Of a stretch of 64,000 bases of DNA, positions 1-8,756 are shown piece after piece. The translations under genes were made by a program, and so were the position numbers. Source of the stretch: Chrysoporthe austroafricana. Taxonomy: Eukaryota; Ascomycota; Sordariomycetes; Diaporthales; Cryphonectriaceae. The stretch is taken from contig JYIP02000002.1 of assembly GCA_001051155.2 (NCBI GenBank), positions 5,003,315 to 5,067,314 of the forward strand, in the 5' to 3' direction. The notes beneath the pieces were generated by a model. The model saw only the letters and a program-made list of their open reading frames with translations, made no database searches and was not told the origin of the DNA. Every line of letters begins with the position of its first letter. Position 1 is the first letter of the stretch.

Positions 1-199
1 CAAAGAAACCCGTCTCAGAGTCAACTGGATACCTTCCACCCGAAAAGTATTTGCCACAGAAGACGAAAGTATACCATTCGACAGTCGGCTTGACACGATC
101 TAAGATGATCAAACTCTATCTGAGGAGCGGCGCACTGCCGCTATACTCGGCATAAGCGATGACCATTGGATCGAGAACTTCAGGGCGCTCTTCTTCGTA

Positions 200-450
200 G
201 TGACGCTCAGCCTTGAATCGCCCGAGGGCAAGGTTGCCGCCGTAGAGGCGGCCCTGCGCGTAGCTGCGGATCCCAACGAGCTCGACCATAACATGGCAAG
301 CTGCGTAACCACGACTGGGTGCTGGCGTTGTTTGTCGACTGTAAACTGCATTACCAATTTAATGGAGGGCTGCATAACACAACTAATAACCTGCTGGCTA
401 TCGAGATCTTATCGCGCTACGGAGTGGATCCGTGTTGAACGAACCTAGGA
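200..450 (+). pseudogene. ankyrin-repeat fragment, broken
   Basis: The frame contains text resembling an ankyrin helix pair (AAVEAALRVAADPNE). About 50 codons later, in another frame, is a second ankyrin-like piece (LLAIEILSRYGVDP). The two are separated by a frame change, so no intact protein can be read. Ankyrin arrays of this style sit at the C-terminus of fungal STAND/NLR-like proteins. A second remnant of the same style lies at about 6290-6780. The upstream part is outside the window. The assignment rests on pattern recognition only. Confidence 0.35.
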
Positions 451-1211
451 ACGAGTGAACGAGTGTATTGAAGCTTAATCAGCTGAACTATCTGGAAGGA
501 GGAAAACTGCCCTTAGATAGAAGGCTCTTTGGTTCCTGGAAAGGCTATTGCCTTTCCTTTCAGCCGATAGGGTTCAGTTGGACAGCAATTATCGTTTCTA
601 TTTAGGAAGCTACGATGTTTTACGGCTGCTAAGGGCTGGGGAGCGCCTGGGTGCCTAAAAAGGTGCCTGAGAGGGTGCCTGAGAGGGTGCCTAGGAGCCT
701 TGTCGATATTCAACAGTCCATACCTAGCCGCTCCGTTCCTAGGCCCGAAGAGTGCACTAGACTACGATATGTGGTATCTGCCCCGGACCGAAAAGTGGCG
801 CTGTCGTTCTATTAGGCGGAAGATTTAGGTTGATTGGTTCGGAGAGGCAAGAAACTTGGGTAAAGATTCGGAAGAGCGCATGGAGAGTATATTCAGTCCC
901 GTCAACTAAGGGAAAGAGACCATATATCTGTACGTCTGTATAGTCCGAAATACCTATTCCTAAAATTCTAGCCAAGAGTATTCAGGTCTAGCTAAGATAT
1001 TAGTGGATTTAGGTAGGCTGAAATATCGTACGATTCCCTGACGGTGCTAGGCTGCATCCGGCATTCTATTACAGCTATATTACCGTAAAAGGGAGGATGT
1101 TGGAAGAAGCGGCTACAAGCTTGGACGGTGAGTAGGTCACAATCTACAAATATATCAAAGCAGCCTAGTCTCATTAAGCATTTCCCCTTATCCAATGGAA
1201 GCGAAAAAAAG

Positions 1212-1249
<38 letters not shown>

Positions 1250-1630
1250 AGAGGAAGAGCGCTATAGCGCATCCTTCATTTGTCCGGTAGAAAATTTCTC
1301 TGCACCACGGAGGCAATAATAACATAAAAGTGATTACCAGTGTCCCGATCTCGGCAATATTACCTTATATTTTCCCACAAATAATCAGGCCGTGAGGCGC
1401 TGATCATTTCTTCGATTTAATCAAAGGATATCCTCATGTATGAAATCTCCCGAGTCACTGTGAGCCGGCGCTATCCACCTCTCACGAACTAATCATTCAA
1501 CTGATCACAGCGCGGTGGCCTCATTTTGCAACAGCCCCTTTGTTCGGGCAGGGTGGTCATGGAGTAATCATTGCTGCAGAGCCCACCTTTGGCCCTCAGC
1601 CTGCCCCGCTAGTCTTCCATGCATTTCATG
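451..1630. other. AT-rich stretch without a gene
   Basis: I see no supported gene here. Near 660-690 are three tandem copies of a short unit reading gtgcctgagag. At 1204-1247 lies an almost pure A tract interrupted by single G bases. It makes the lysine-rich open frame at 1128-1319, which is not a gene. Confidence 0.5.
1204..1247 (+). repeat. poly(A) tract
   Basis: About 43 bases, nearly all A, with a few G interruptions. It could be a simple repeat, an old retroposed tail, or an assembly artefact like the A tracts at 29.2 and 60.5 kb. No target-site duplication is obvious. Confidence 0.7.
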
Positions 1631-1632
1631 CC

Positions 1633-2677
1633 TTACCTTATGAGACTCCCATCCCTGGCAGACCCCTCAGTACTCTTCTTCTCCCGGCAGCATTGCTCTT
1701 TTCCGCCCAGTGGCCGCTCCGGAGGACCGCCAGGAAACCCGATCTTTCTCCAGGAATCTACAGCAGACGGAAAACGAACATTAGTCCTGCTATCGTAACC
1801 ACGCAAGAAGATTGTCCCGTCCATTGCCACCATGCTAATAAGCGTAAACCATTCATCATCAGGCGGTGTAGAGATCCATTGCACTTCCGTACGCAAATTC
1901 TTTTGACCGTAATAGAATGGCTGCCAGTAGTACAACAGGGTGATTACATCAGTCGGAAAGAACCTGTAGATCAAAGCTCTAGTCAGCCGACGTTCGATAC
2001 ACGCTTCAGGTTATTCCTAACGCCTAAGAGTCATAACTTACTCTGTCTTTTGACGAAATCCCCGGTCAGTCCGTATAGTCCCGAGGAGTTTGCAATATTT
2101 ATCGTCGATTTCGTTCTTATTCTTTGCGTAATATTGTTGTAGAGGGCTCCACCTTAGTGGATACAATCCTTCCCTGACGTGGTATTCCCAGTACTCGCAA
2201 AGGTAAGATATCGCTCGGTCTGTTTTCATAAACCATTTTGTTGGTATATACCATGGCTTATTTTGCAAGCGCCTGGCTTCTCCGCTATGATCACTTTTGT
2301 GCCCGAAGTAGTGGAATTGATTCATTTCGCGGCCAAGGACTTCCAGAGCCCAGTCCTCCCGCAGGCGATCCAGTTCCCCGTGGTATCGATCCATAGCTGC
2401 CTTCCACTCCGGGTGGACGGAGTTGTTATTGGGATCCGCCGCTTCCTCTTCGGAGAAAACAGAAACTGCAGGCCGCAGGCCGCGGGCGACGTGAGTCGAC
2501 ATAAGCATTGACTTTGTGCGCGTAGTTTGCGCGATCAAGCCACAAGACCATCCTGATTGGTGGTAGACCTTCACGGGCAGCTGTTTCAACGTGTCTGAGT
2601 CGAGATGGCTGTGGATATTCGAGGCCAGGAGGGTCTAAACGGGTGTTCAGATATTGAAGCTTTCGTGTAGGATCCAA
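1633..2677 (-). CDS. hypothetical protein fragments, possibly a decayed gene
   Basis: Three minus-strand open stretches look protein-like but are not in one frame: 2677-2426, 2589-2038 and 1974-1633. The middle one is rich in W, Y, D and E and in helix-forming residues (HPEWKAAMDRYHGELDRLRED) and has normal composition. The third carries an aromatic-rich segment (YYWQPFYYGQ). They could be exons of one gene or pieces of a gene broken by frameshifts. I could not find clean donor and acceptor pairs joining them. I do not recognise the family. Transcript data would settle whether it is expressed. Confidence 0.3.
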
Positions 2678-2849
2678 GCTGGTACTGAAGTGAGTTTTCT
2701 ACTTCTTTATATAATGAGCATCACATGCCAAAAATCTGATTAGTCCGGCCTTGTACCCCGCTTCAGTGCGAAGTACAGAAACTAACTGTCGAATCAAACT
2801 CGGATAGGAATGGACGATCTTTGCTTTGGCAACCTTTTATTTCCTGAAA

Positions 2850-3405
2850 ACACCGCTAGACGCGGTGTTGGTAGGGCTGACTATTTTCGGGGCACCCTAA
2901 TATTTTAGCCAGATATGGCCATCTTCCTCTTGCTTTTCTCTAGCCTCCCCCTTCCACCCACCCCTCCTCTTCCTTCTCCCCACTCTCTTTTGTCTCTTAT
3001 TTCTCTTTCTCCTATCAAATTCGTAGCTAGCATTATAAGCAGACTCTAATAGATAGCAAACCAACCATTCCTTATGACACTAGTTTTCTCCTATTCCTGG
3101 TTAAGAGATTACGCAGATTCAGTCTTTTGTATTTAGTAAGAACAGATCAGATTCTACCACTTCCGGTGAATAGAGGGGAGACAATATTTGCGATCGTTCT
3201 TCGGAGAAGTACTTGCATAGGTGGTAAAGGGCCGGGTTATCTGCTATCTTTTGTGAGGTATCTATACCTTTCACCCGCGGATAGCACCAATATCGGCTAG
3301 GTTGGTGGTTCTAGTCAAGTAAGTATCGGCATTCTGTTCGAATGTTAGAAACCAGGCTTTGTCAGAGGCCTAGAACTTGCCACTTACGCCCATGGAGGTG
3401 AAAGG
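2850..3405 (-). pseudogene. diverged, shortened copy of the micro-exon gene
   Basis: Two blocks match the neighbouring micro-exon gene. About 2850-3200 matches about 3965-4310 (the 3' exons). About 3225-3405 matches about 5200-5395 (the zinc-knuckle exon and flanks). Everything between those blocks in the intact gene, including the heptad-exon array, is missing here. In a 34-base alignment within the zinc-knuckle exon I count 8 differences; 7 are G->A or C->T and one is a transversion. The knuckle cysteines are lost. The mutation pattern fits repeat-induced point mutation (RIP) of a duplicate, which is an inference. Confidence 0.6.
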
Positions 3406-3881
3406 TAGAAGAGGGTTATCATTGCCCAAGATCTGGCTGACGAGTGACGGTGTCTTGTTCCGGTATGACTCGTAGTTAGAAATCTGGTGAATACTGACAT
3501 CGCTTCCTGATTATCAGTAACTCTTCTCGGAATGGTATGGGTCCGGCCCGCTCGCGTCGGCACCTCTCATGCAAGAATCTGAGCTGGCTTCTAAAGTATG
3601 GAGTCATCGAGTCACAGGACATGAAGTGCATTTATATGTTAAGACAAGGTCAATGAAGAATTAACAAAAAGGAAAAGAAAAAAAACCCCCCCGCAAAAAA
3701 ACAAAGTTGAGTTGCTGCGTATTGTTAGCTCTTCATTGTCCTTTACCGGAGGCGATCTCATTCTTCTCTTAACACTGTTTGAGATTGGGAGCGCTGACTT
3801 ACCAATAGGGGGGGGAAAAAATGCTAATTCTTGGTAGCCCGGGATTGCTTCATCTGCATACTTGTTAGCTATATGAATCCT
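3406..3881. other. intergenic, no gene seen
   Basis: AT-rich sequence between the decayed copy and the stop of the micro-exon gene. It holds short A- and G-homopolymers near 3675-3700 and 3810. I see no coding signal. Confidence 0.4.
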
Positions 3882-5878
3882 TCAGTGTAGAATCTTGCCT
3901 CGACAACCCACCTTCTCCTCATACAACCCCTAAACCAAAGTGATATCGCATTAGTACGGTGTAAGTGTAGTACGGCGTTGGTAACGGGCAGGGCTAATCT
4001 CACCATGGCTGATTTCGGGGTGCCCTATCAGAAACATTTTAGTCAGCCATCTCAGATGGAAGGACAGCATCAGATATGGCTTACACCCCCACCATTGTCC
4101 TCCTTCTCCTCCTCGATCTTCTTCTCCTATCAAGTATTTAGCATTGTTATTCGGCCTAAATAGAAAATAACTCAATGTGACTAACCATCATGTTCCCCTC
4201 TGCCTGATAAGGGATTAGACAGGGTCAGTATCTTGTTCTTTTCGAGGCCCCAGATCCTGCGCTTGCCTGCGCAAATAGAGGAGACAATGCTTACGACTGC
4301 TTTGTCGATTATTTCCTATGCAACAAACGCCATCTGTAAGTAGCTGATAGTAGCCTGTAGACGTGAATAATTATATCAATCAAAAACGGCTAACCTGCTT
4401 CGTCTGCTCGAGCTTCTCGAGCTCGGCTTGCATGGCCTGTAAATTGAAAAGAGGTAATATTAGTAAACTGTTGATACGCAACGAAAATAGAACAGGGTAT
4501 AGACTCACGACCATCATTTCTTTCATATTCTATGGCGAAGTCTAACGGATGTCAGTAACTCTTATACGCATTCAGGAAACAATAGACGTGAAGTTGCGCT
4601 CTAGAACAAAACACAGAATAAGGCATAGACTCACCGCCATTTTATTCTTGATACCCTATCGTAAAGTCGAACGAATGTCAGCACGTAGTCAGGAAGCAGT
4701 AGACGTGAAGTTGCGTTCCACAACGAAACACACAACGGGCGTATACTTACGGTGATCTTGGCGTTGATGCCCTATCGCGAAGTCGAATGCATGTTAATAC
4801 CTCTTCTACGTATAAGAGCCTTCCGTTTGGGCCGAACGGGCGATAGTGATCAAACCTCACCTCTGCACTGTCGATTAAATTCTGTAAAATATTTCTCAGT
4901 AATTTGAGCAGCAAGACATGCACGTGCATGTTTATCGACCCCCACCCGGTGGAGGGCGGGTGACTTACGTCTCTCTTGTTCATGTAGTACTAAGACAACG
5001 AGTCAGTATAATTAGACTCCCAGATCTTGGCAGAATGTAATCTTACCGCAGAGGTTTCCTACAGAACACAATTAGTTCATTGCCTTTCCTTCACAGACCT
5101 CGGGCAGGAACACTTACGACCAGGACAGCCTGCTGGATCCCGTGTATCTGAGGTTAGCTAAATCTTTCTCTTGACAACCGAATACTAGAAAAATTTTTTG
5201 ACGTGGAAACTGGGCAGGCTTATCTGCTCTTCTTCGTGAGATACTTACGCCTCCTTCCGCCCGCGGGCGGCACCAACATCGGCCGGGGCGGTGGCCACGG
5301 CCGCCACAGTATGGGCAATTCTATTTGCACGTTAGCAACCAGGCCTTCCCAGAGACCTTGGACCTAGCACTTACGGTCGTGGAGGAAGAAGAGAGGGCGG
5401 CGGCAGCGGCAGCGGAGGAGGGGATGGTAGTGGCGGCGGCAGCAGTAGTGGCTACATCATGTCAGTACTAATGTCATATGTATGATATAGGGATGCGGAT
5501 CAAATGTACTCTTGGTGACATGGTAGTTCTCTTATCATTTATCATATGTCAGTACCAATAAGATGATGACAAGGCGATACGGGAGACACACGGTTGCGCC
5601 GCGGCTGGTCTGTCAAGTCATACGGATCAGCGATATACTCTCAACTCGGGATGATAGGAAAGGAGGAAAGAACTTACAGAACCGAGCTGGGCGGCCTTTT
5701 TTATTGTCTTCCAAAGAGTTAGCCCCCTTCTTGGAAATGACTGTAGCCTGCGGAACTTAGGACTTGGTCGCGGAGCTGCTCACGGTGTGGTGGTGCCACT
5801 GTGCAAAGTGTTAGTTACCTCAATACCGAATTCTTCTTGACCACGCGATTACTTACTCTTGTCTTCTAGAAGAGTTTT
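3882..5878 (-). CDS. micro-exon gene: zinc-knuckle plus heptad coiled-coil protein
   Basis: I traced 20 exons in one frame, 5' to 3': 5878-5857, 5798-5784, 5695-5678, 5609-5581, 5530-5510, 5451-5375, 5320-5249, 5147-5118, 5058-5047, 4989-4969, 4881-4861, 4771-4751, 4655-4635, 4529-4509, 4436-4395, 4315-4295, 4203-4186, 4126-4085, 4024-4004, 3929-3882 (stop TGA). Exon lengths are mostly 12-42 nt, and ten exons are exactly 21 or 42. Introns are 50-105 nt, mostly with GTRAG-type donors and CTAAC/CTGAC branch sites. The donor of the 5530-5510 exon (GTACAT) is weak. From 5320 on, every exon is phase 0. The product has a Thr/Pro/Ala/Ser-rich N-terminal part, a CX2CX4HX4C zinc knuckle (CPYCGGRGHRPGRC), then a coiled coil with one heptad per exon, a Glu/Lys-rich stretch and a short Cys-containing tail. 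The start is unresolved. A frame-consistent option adds 6205-6191 and 6432-6270 (256 aa in all), but that lies antisense to ankyrin debris. I do not recognise the family. Confidence 0.72.
4295..4989 (-). repeat. array of heptad-encoding 21/42-nt exons
   Basis: Seven consecutive exons (4989-4969, 4881-4861, 4771-4751, 4655-4635, 4529-4509, 4436-4395, 4315-4295) encode eight heptads in phase 0. Residue 2 of every heptad is hydrophobic: Y, L, I, I, M, M, L, I in order. Residue 6 is A, I, M, M or L in most. Examples are GINAKIT and NMKEMMV. The coiled-coil register is therefore fixed by exon boundaries, so skipping or adding an exon would change coil length by whole heptads without a frameshift. 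Confidence 0.75.
4509..4771 (-). repeat. tandem duplicated exon-intron units
   Basis: Exon plus intron units recur with recognisable identity. The introns at 4530-4634 and 4656-4750 share a block around AACTTCACGTCTA and similar branch/acceptor regions (CTGACAT, then CGACTT or AGACTT, then ATAG). The 21-nt exons they flank share the GGTATCAA/GGCATCAA start. The unit length is roughly 116-126 bp. This indicates growth of the array by duplication of whole exon-intron units rather than exons alone. Confidence 0.65.
5249..5320 (-). other. exon carrying a CCHC zinc knuckle
   Basis: A 72-nt exon in phase 0 reads NCPYCGGRGHRPGRC and continues with WC. The spacing C-X2-C-X4-H-X4-C is that of the retroviral/CNBP-type zinc knuckle, which binds single-stranded RNA or DNA in characterised proteins. 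The acceptor is AAATAG and the donor GTAAGT. The phase used here is the same one that gives the clean heptads downstream, which supports it independently. Confidence 0.7.
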
Positions 5879-6289
5879 CTGCTTAAGAGCATTGTTAGCT
5901 GAGACTCATTCCACGGAGATTCTCGCAGTCAAGGTTCCAGCGGACGCAGTCCAAAGAGGAGCAGCAGGGGCCTGGTTCTTGTACTTACATCAACGAGAAT
6001 TGGGTCTTTTTAGCAAACAAAAAGTCAGTATACATCTACCACAACTCGTACGGGGGCGGTGGGGTACATACGAATTTAGTTGCGGTGGCTGAAGAACAAA
6101 GTAAACGCGGGACGGGCTCATGGCGGAGATGTGGCACTTAACACAATTCAATTCCCACTAAGGAAGGGAAGGAACTCATATGGCACCTACCGTTGAGTTT
6201 TCGACCTTGATGACACATAATGCAATTTTTAAGAAATTAAGAAAGGGAAGGATTTGAGGTCGCACCTACCGCTAAGCTTCGGCAATGCC

Positions 6290-6780
6290 CGCCTGCAAAA
6301 TTCAAACGCACAACTAAACACCACTCTTAATTCACACCCAAAAAATTCTGCAGTAATTGTGACTGCAGAAATTGGGGATGGAGATGGTCTAGTCCAGATT
6401 ACAGAGTTCGGTCGCAGAAAGAGATGGTACATCCTTGCGGCATACGCTCAGGATGGCATCATGCTAACGCGAGCATATGGAGACCAGGTCACAATCACAG
6501 AGGGTGTGGTCAAGGCTGCTGCTAGCGGTTGAGACAGTGGCAAAGAGACGATGGGCCTTCTTCATAGACAACGACTTGAACCTTTTTGTGGCCTCTATTT
6601 GGTCTCAGGTCTACCTCTTTGCATCAACATGTGGTCAACTAGCTGTGATTGACTATTTAAGAGAGCATTTCCCCTCCCGGCCCGTCTCTTAAGTTTACAA
6701 CGCTGCCAAAAATGGAGATGTTCAGACGTTGATGAAATACCTGAGTGAGGGCATTGGCTGGCTGGCATAGGCAGCATTAC
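6290..6780 (+). pseudogene. ankyrin/STAND repeat remnant
   Basis: Plus-strand text resembles the repeated C-terminal region of fungal NLR-like proteins: RAYGDQVTITEGVVKAAA, then (after a TGA at about 6531 and a frame change) SGKETMGLL. Later come CGQLAVIDYLREHFPSRPVS, a stop, and YNAAKNGDVQTLMKYLSEG, which is ankyrin-like. At least two frame changes and two in-frame stops prevent a continuous product. It is best read as the decayed 3' part of a STAND/ankyrin gene. The family call comes from motif memory, not a search. Confidence 0.5.
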
Positions 6781-6807
6781 ACCCCTGCTTTGAGCGCCCC
6801 AACCTCC

Positions 6808-7022
6808 TCCTGCGAATGTGAGGCCGCCCGAGCCCCTCTGAGCGTCAGACCAGCAAAAGCGGCTGCACTGCGCCCAAATCCGCGAAAACCGACCCAGTCA
6901 GACCCGACCCTTGCAGCGAACGTGCCACATGTTTCCTGAATTTGTCTGGGTGGCTTTTTGCGGCTGCGGGCGCGGTGCAGCTGACCTGCTGTTTTGGTGC
7001 TGCTAGAGGGCTAATAGTTGTT
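6808..7022. repeat. degenerate direct repeat, left copy
   Basis: Two blocks match the right copy at about 8930-9320. One surrounds ccgcccgagcccctctga and extends to cccttgcag (right copy: ccgaccgagccctttga and tccttgcag). The other surrounds gcagctgacctgctg with agagggctaat (right copy: gtagctgatctactg with ggagggctgat). The copies are in the same orientation and bracket the BCS1-like gene. Most differences are C/T and G/A. Confidence 0.55.
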
Positions 7023-7111
7023 GCTCTCCGCCCCCCCATGAGCCACCGCCAACCGCATATTTACTGTTGAGTGATTCCCAAAGTGAGCCCCCCCCCGGCC
7101 CTCTCCTTAGA

Positions 7112-7117
7112 TATAAA
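7112..7117 (+). promoter_or_regulatory. TATA-like box of the AAA ATPase gene
   Basis: TATAAA about 75 bp upstream of the ATG at 7191, followed by a pyrimidine-rich leader. Position and sequence fit a core promoter. There is no experimental support. Confidence 0.4.
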
Positions 7118-7190
7118 GTGCTCTCCTACCCTATAGATCTCTCAAGTTACCAAGTCTTGTCATATATCTCATTCTTGTCAACCACTCCTC

Positions 7191-8756
7191 ATGGATTTTA
7201 TTAACTCCCATCCCGCCGCTGAGATAGCTGCTCTTCTCGTCAGCCTCACTAAGGGCCTTCTTAGCTTTGATACGGCCTTCATAATCAACTTGGGCCTGCT
7301 CCTTGCCACCTGTTCCACTATTTTACACTTCTTCAGAGGCTTCATAACCAATTTCGCGCGCAACTACTTTATCTCTACTGTCGAGATCGATGGCATAGAC
7401 CCCGTCTACCTTTACATTATGAAATGGATGACTGACCACCACGTTCGCTTGACGTCCAAGACCGTCAAGGCAACGGCTTTTCCTAATGTAACGGAGGAAT
7501 ATAACGAAGCGTCACCCTTATTCCGAAACGATGATCAGAAGGGTGGCATCGAGGAAGTTACTTCCAGCGGCTCAGGTGCACAACAGTCCGGCCGGATCAA
7601 CTACCGAGGCATGGCAGGACGGCTGCCTATCCGGCTCTTGCCCACAGGCCGCTATATCTTCTGGCATCGGAATACTTTATTCGTCTTTACGCATTCCACG
7701 CGCGAGAAAGAATCGAACCATGACATCATGAATGTTGACAACCAGATCGTCCTCAGCTGCTGGCGCCGCTCGCTGGGGCCGATCCGGGATCTCCTCCAGG
7801 AGGCTCAAGACGAGTTTTTGGACGCGTCCGGGTCGGGGACTCGCATTTACCGCTCGTGCGCAGGGCCGGGGGACCAGTTCCATTGGACCCAGATTACTCG
7901 GCGGCCGGCCCGGGGCCTAGATACGGTTATTATGGACGAAACCAAGAAGCAGGAGCTCGTAAGCGATATTAATGAATATCTGCTCCCCGCTACGCGGAAA
8001 TGGTATGCCGACCACGGGATCCCTTACCGTCGGGGCTATCTCTTTTCGGGCATGCCAGGTACGGGCAAGACGAGTTTGGCGTTTGCGCTGGCCGGCGTCT
8101 TCGGGCTGGAGATTTATTCCGTCAGCCTGGCTGACCCAAAGCTGACCGAGTCCGAGTTGGTTCGCCTGTTCTCAAAGCTTCCGCGGTGGTCGATCGTTCT
8201 TCTTGAAGACGTCGATGCAGCGGGCATCAAGAGGAACATCTCCGACAAAGCGTCGTCTAACCATCAAAGTCATATAGCGACGCGCCAGTCCGGAAGGGAA
8301 GATGGTCCCGGCTATCACCAAGGCCTCACCCTGTCTGGTCTTCTCAATGCTATCGATGGTGTTGCGTCGCACGAAGGCCGTATCTTGATTATGACGACGA
8401 ATGCGCCCGAAGCCCTTGATCCGGCGTTAGTCCGACCTGGAAGGGTTGACATGCGCGTTCATATTGGCCTAGCAACGTACGATCAACTTCGACAATTGTT
8501 TCTCGCCATATATAGAAGAAATATAACGCTTGGTTCCGAGGATGAGAAGGAAGACTCTTTGGCATACCTCGCCGAGACTTTTGCAAATAGGGTACCACCC
8601 GACCGCGTTAGCACGGCAGCAGTGCAGGGCCACCTGCTATGCTATAAGCATGACCCGCGCAAGGCGCTGCAGGCTACGGAGGGCTGGCTTAAGAACATGC
8701 TTGACCGAGATGGCAGCCCTCGCGCGAATGGCGCAGATGGCAGCGCAGACGATTAG
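7191..8756 (+). CDS. BCS1-like AAA ATPase
   Basis: An intronless 521-residue protein. A hydrophobic segment lies near residues 30-50, followed by the BCS1 N-terminal domain and a C-terminal AAA domain. Walker A is GMPGTGKTS near residue 287, Walker B is IVLLEDVDAA near 334, and the second region of homology with its arginine is in TTNAPEALDPALVRPGRVD near 400. Yeast Bcs1 is a mitochondrial inner-membrane translocase that inserts the Rieske protein into complex III. Filamentous fungi carry many divergent paralogues of unknown role, and this looks like one of them. It is flanked by degenerate direct repeats and STAND debris. A TATA-like box precedes the ATG. The catalytic motifs look intact. 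Confidence 0.88.
   Translation: MDFINSHPAAEIAALLVSLTKGLLSFDTAFIINLGLLLATCSTILHFFRGFITNFARNYFISTVEIDGIDPVYLYIMKWMTDHHVRLTSKTVKATAFPNVTEEYNEASPLFRNDDQKGGIEEVTSSGSGAQQSGRINYRGMAGRLPIRLLPTGRYIFWHRNTLFVFTHSTREKESNHDIMNVDNQIVLSCWRRSLGPIRDLLQEAQDEFLDASGSGTRIYRSCAGPGDQFHWTQITRRPARGLDTVIMDETKKQELVSDINEYLLPATRKWYADHGIPYRRGYLFSGMPGTGKTSLAFALAGVFGLEIYSVSLADPKLTESELVRLFSKLPRWSIVLLEDVDAAGIKRNISDKASSNHQSHIATRQSGREDGPGYHQGLTLSGLLNAIDGVASHEGRILIMTTNAPEALDPALVRPGRVDMRVHIGLATYDQLRQLFLAIYRRNITLGSEDEKEDSLAYLAETFANRVPPDRVSTAAVQGHLLCYKHDPRKALQATEGWLKNMLDRDGSPRANGADGSADD

Noticed and set aside
1128..1319. Lysine-rich frame
   Set aside because: Translation of the poly(A) tract.
4549..4755. Plus-strand frame with an internal repeat over the micro-exon array
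   Set aside because: The repeat comes from the tandem exon-intron units on the minus strand. The plus frame has no other support.
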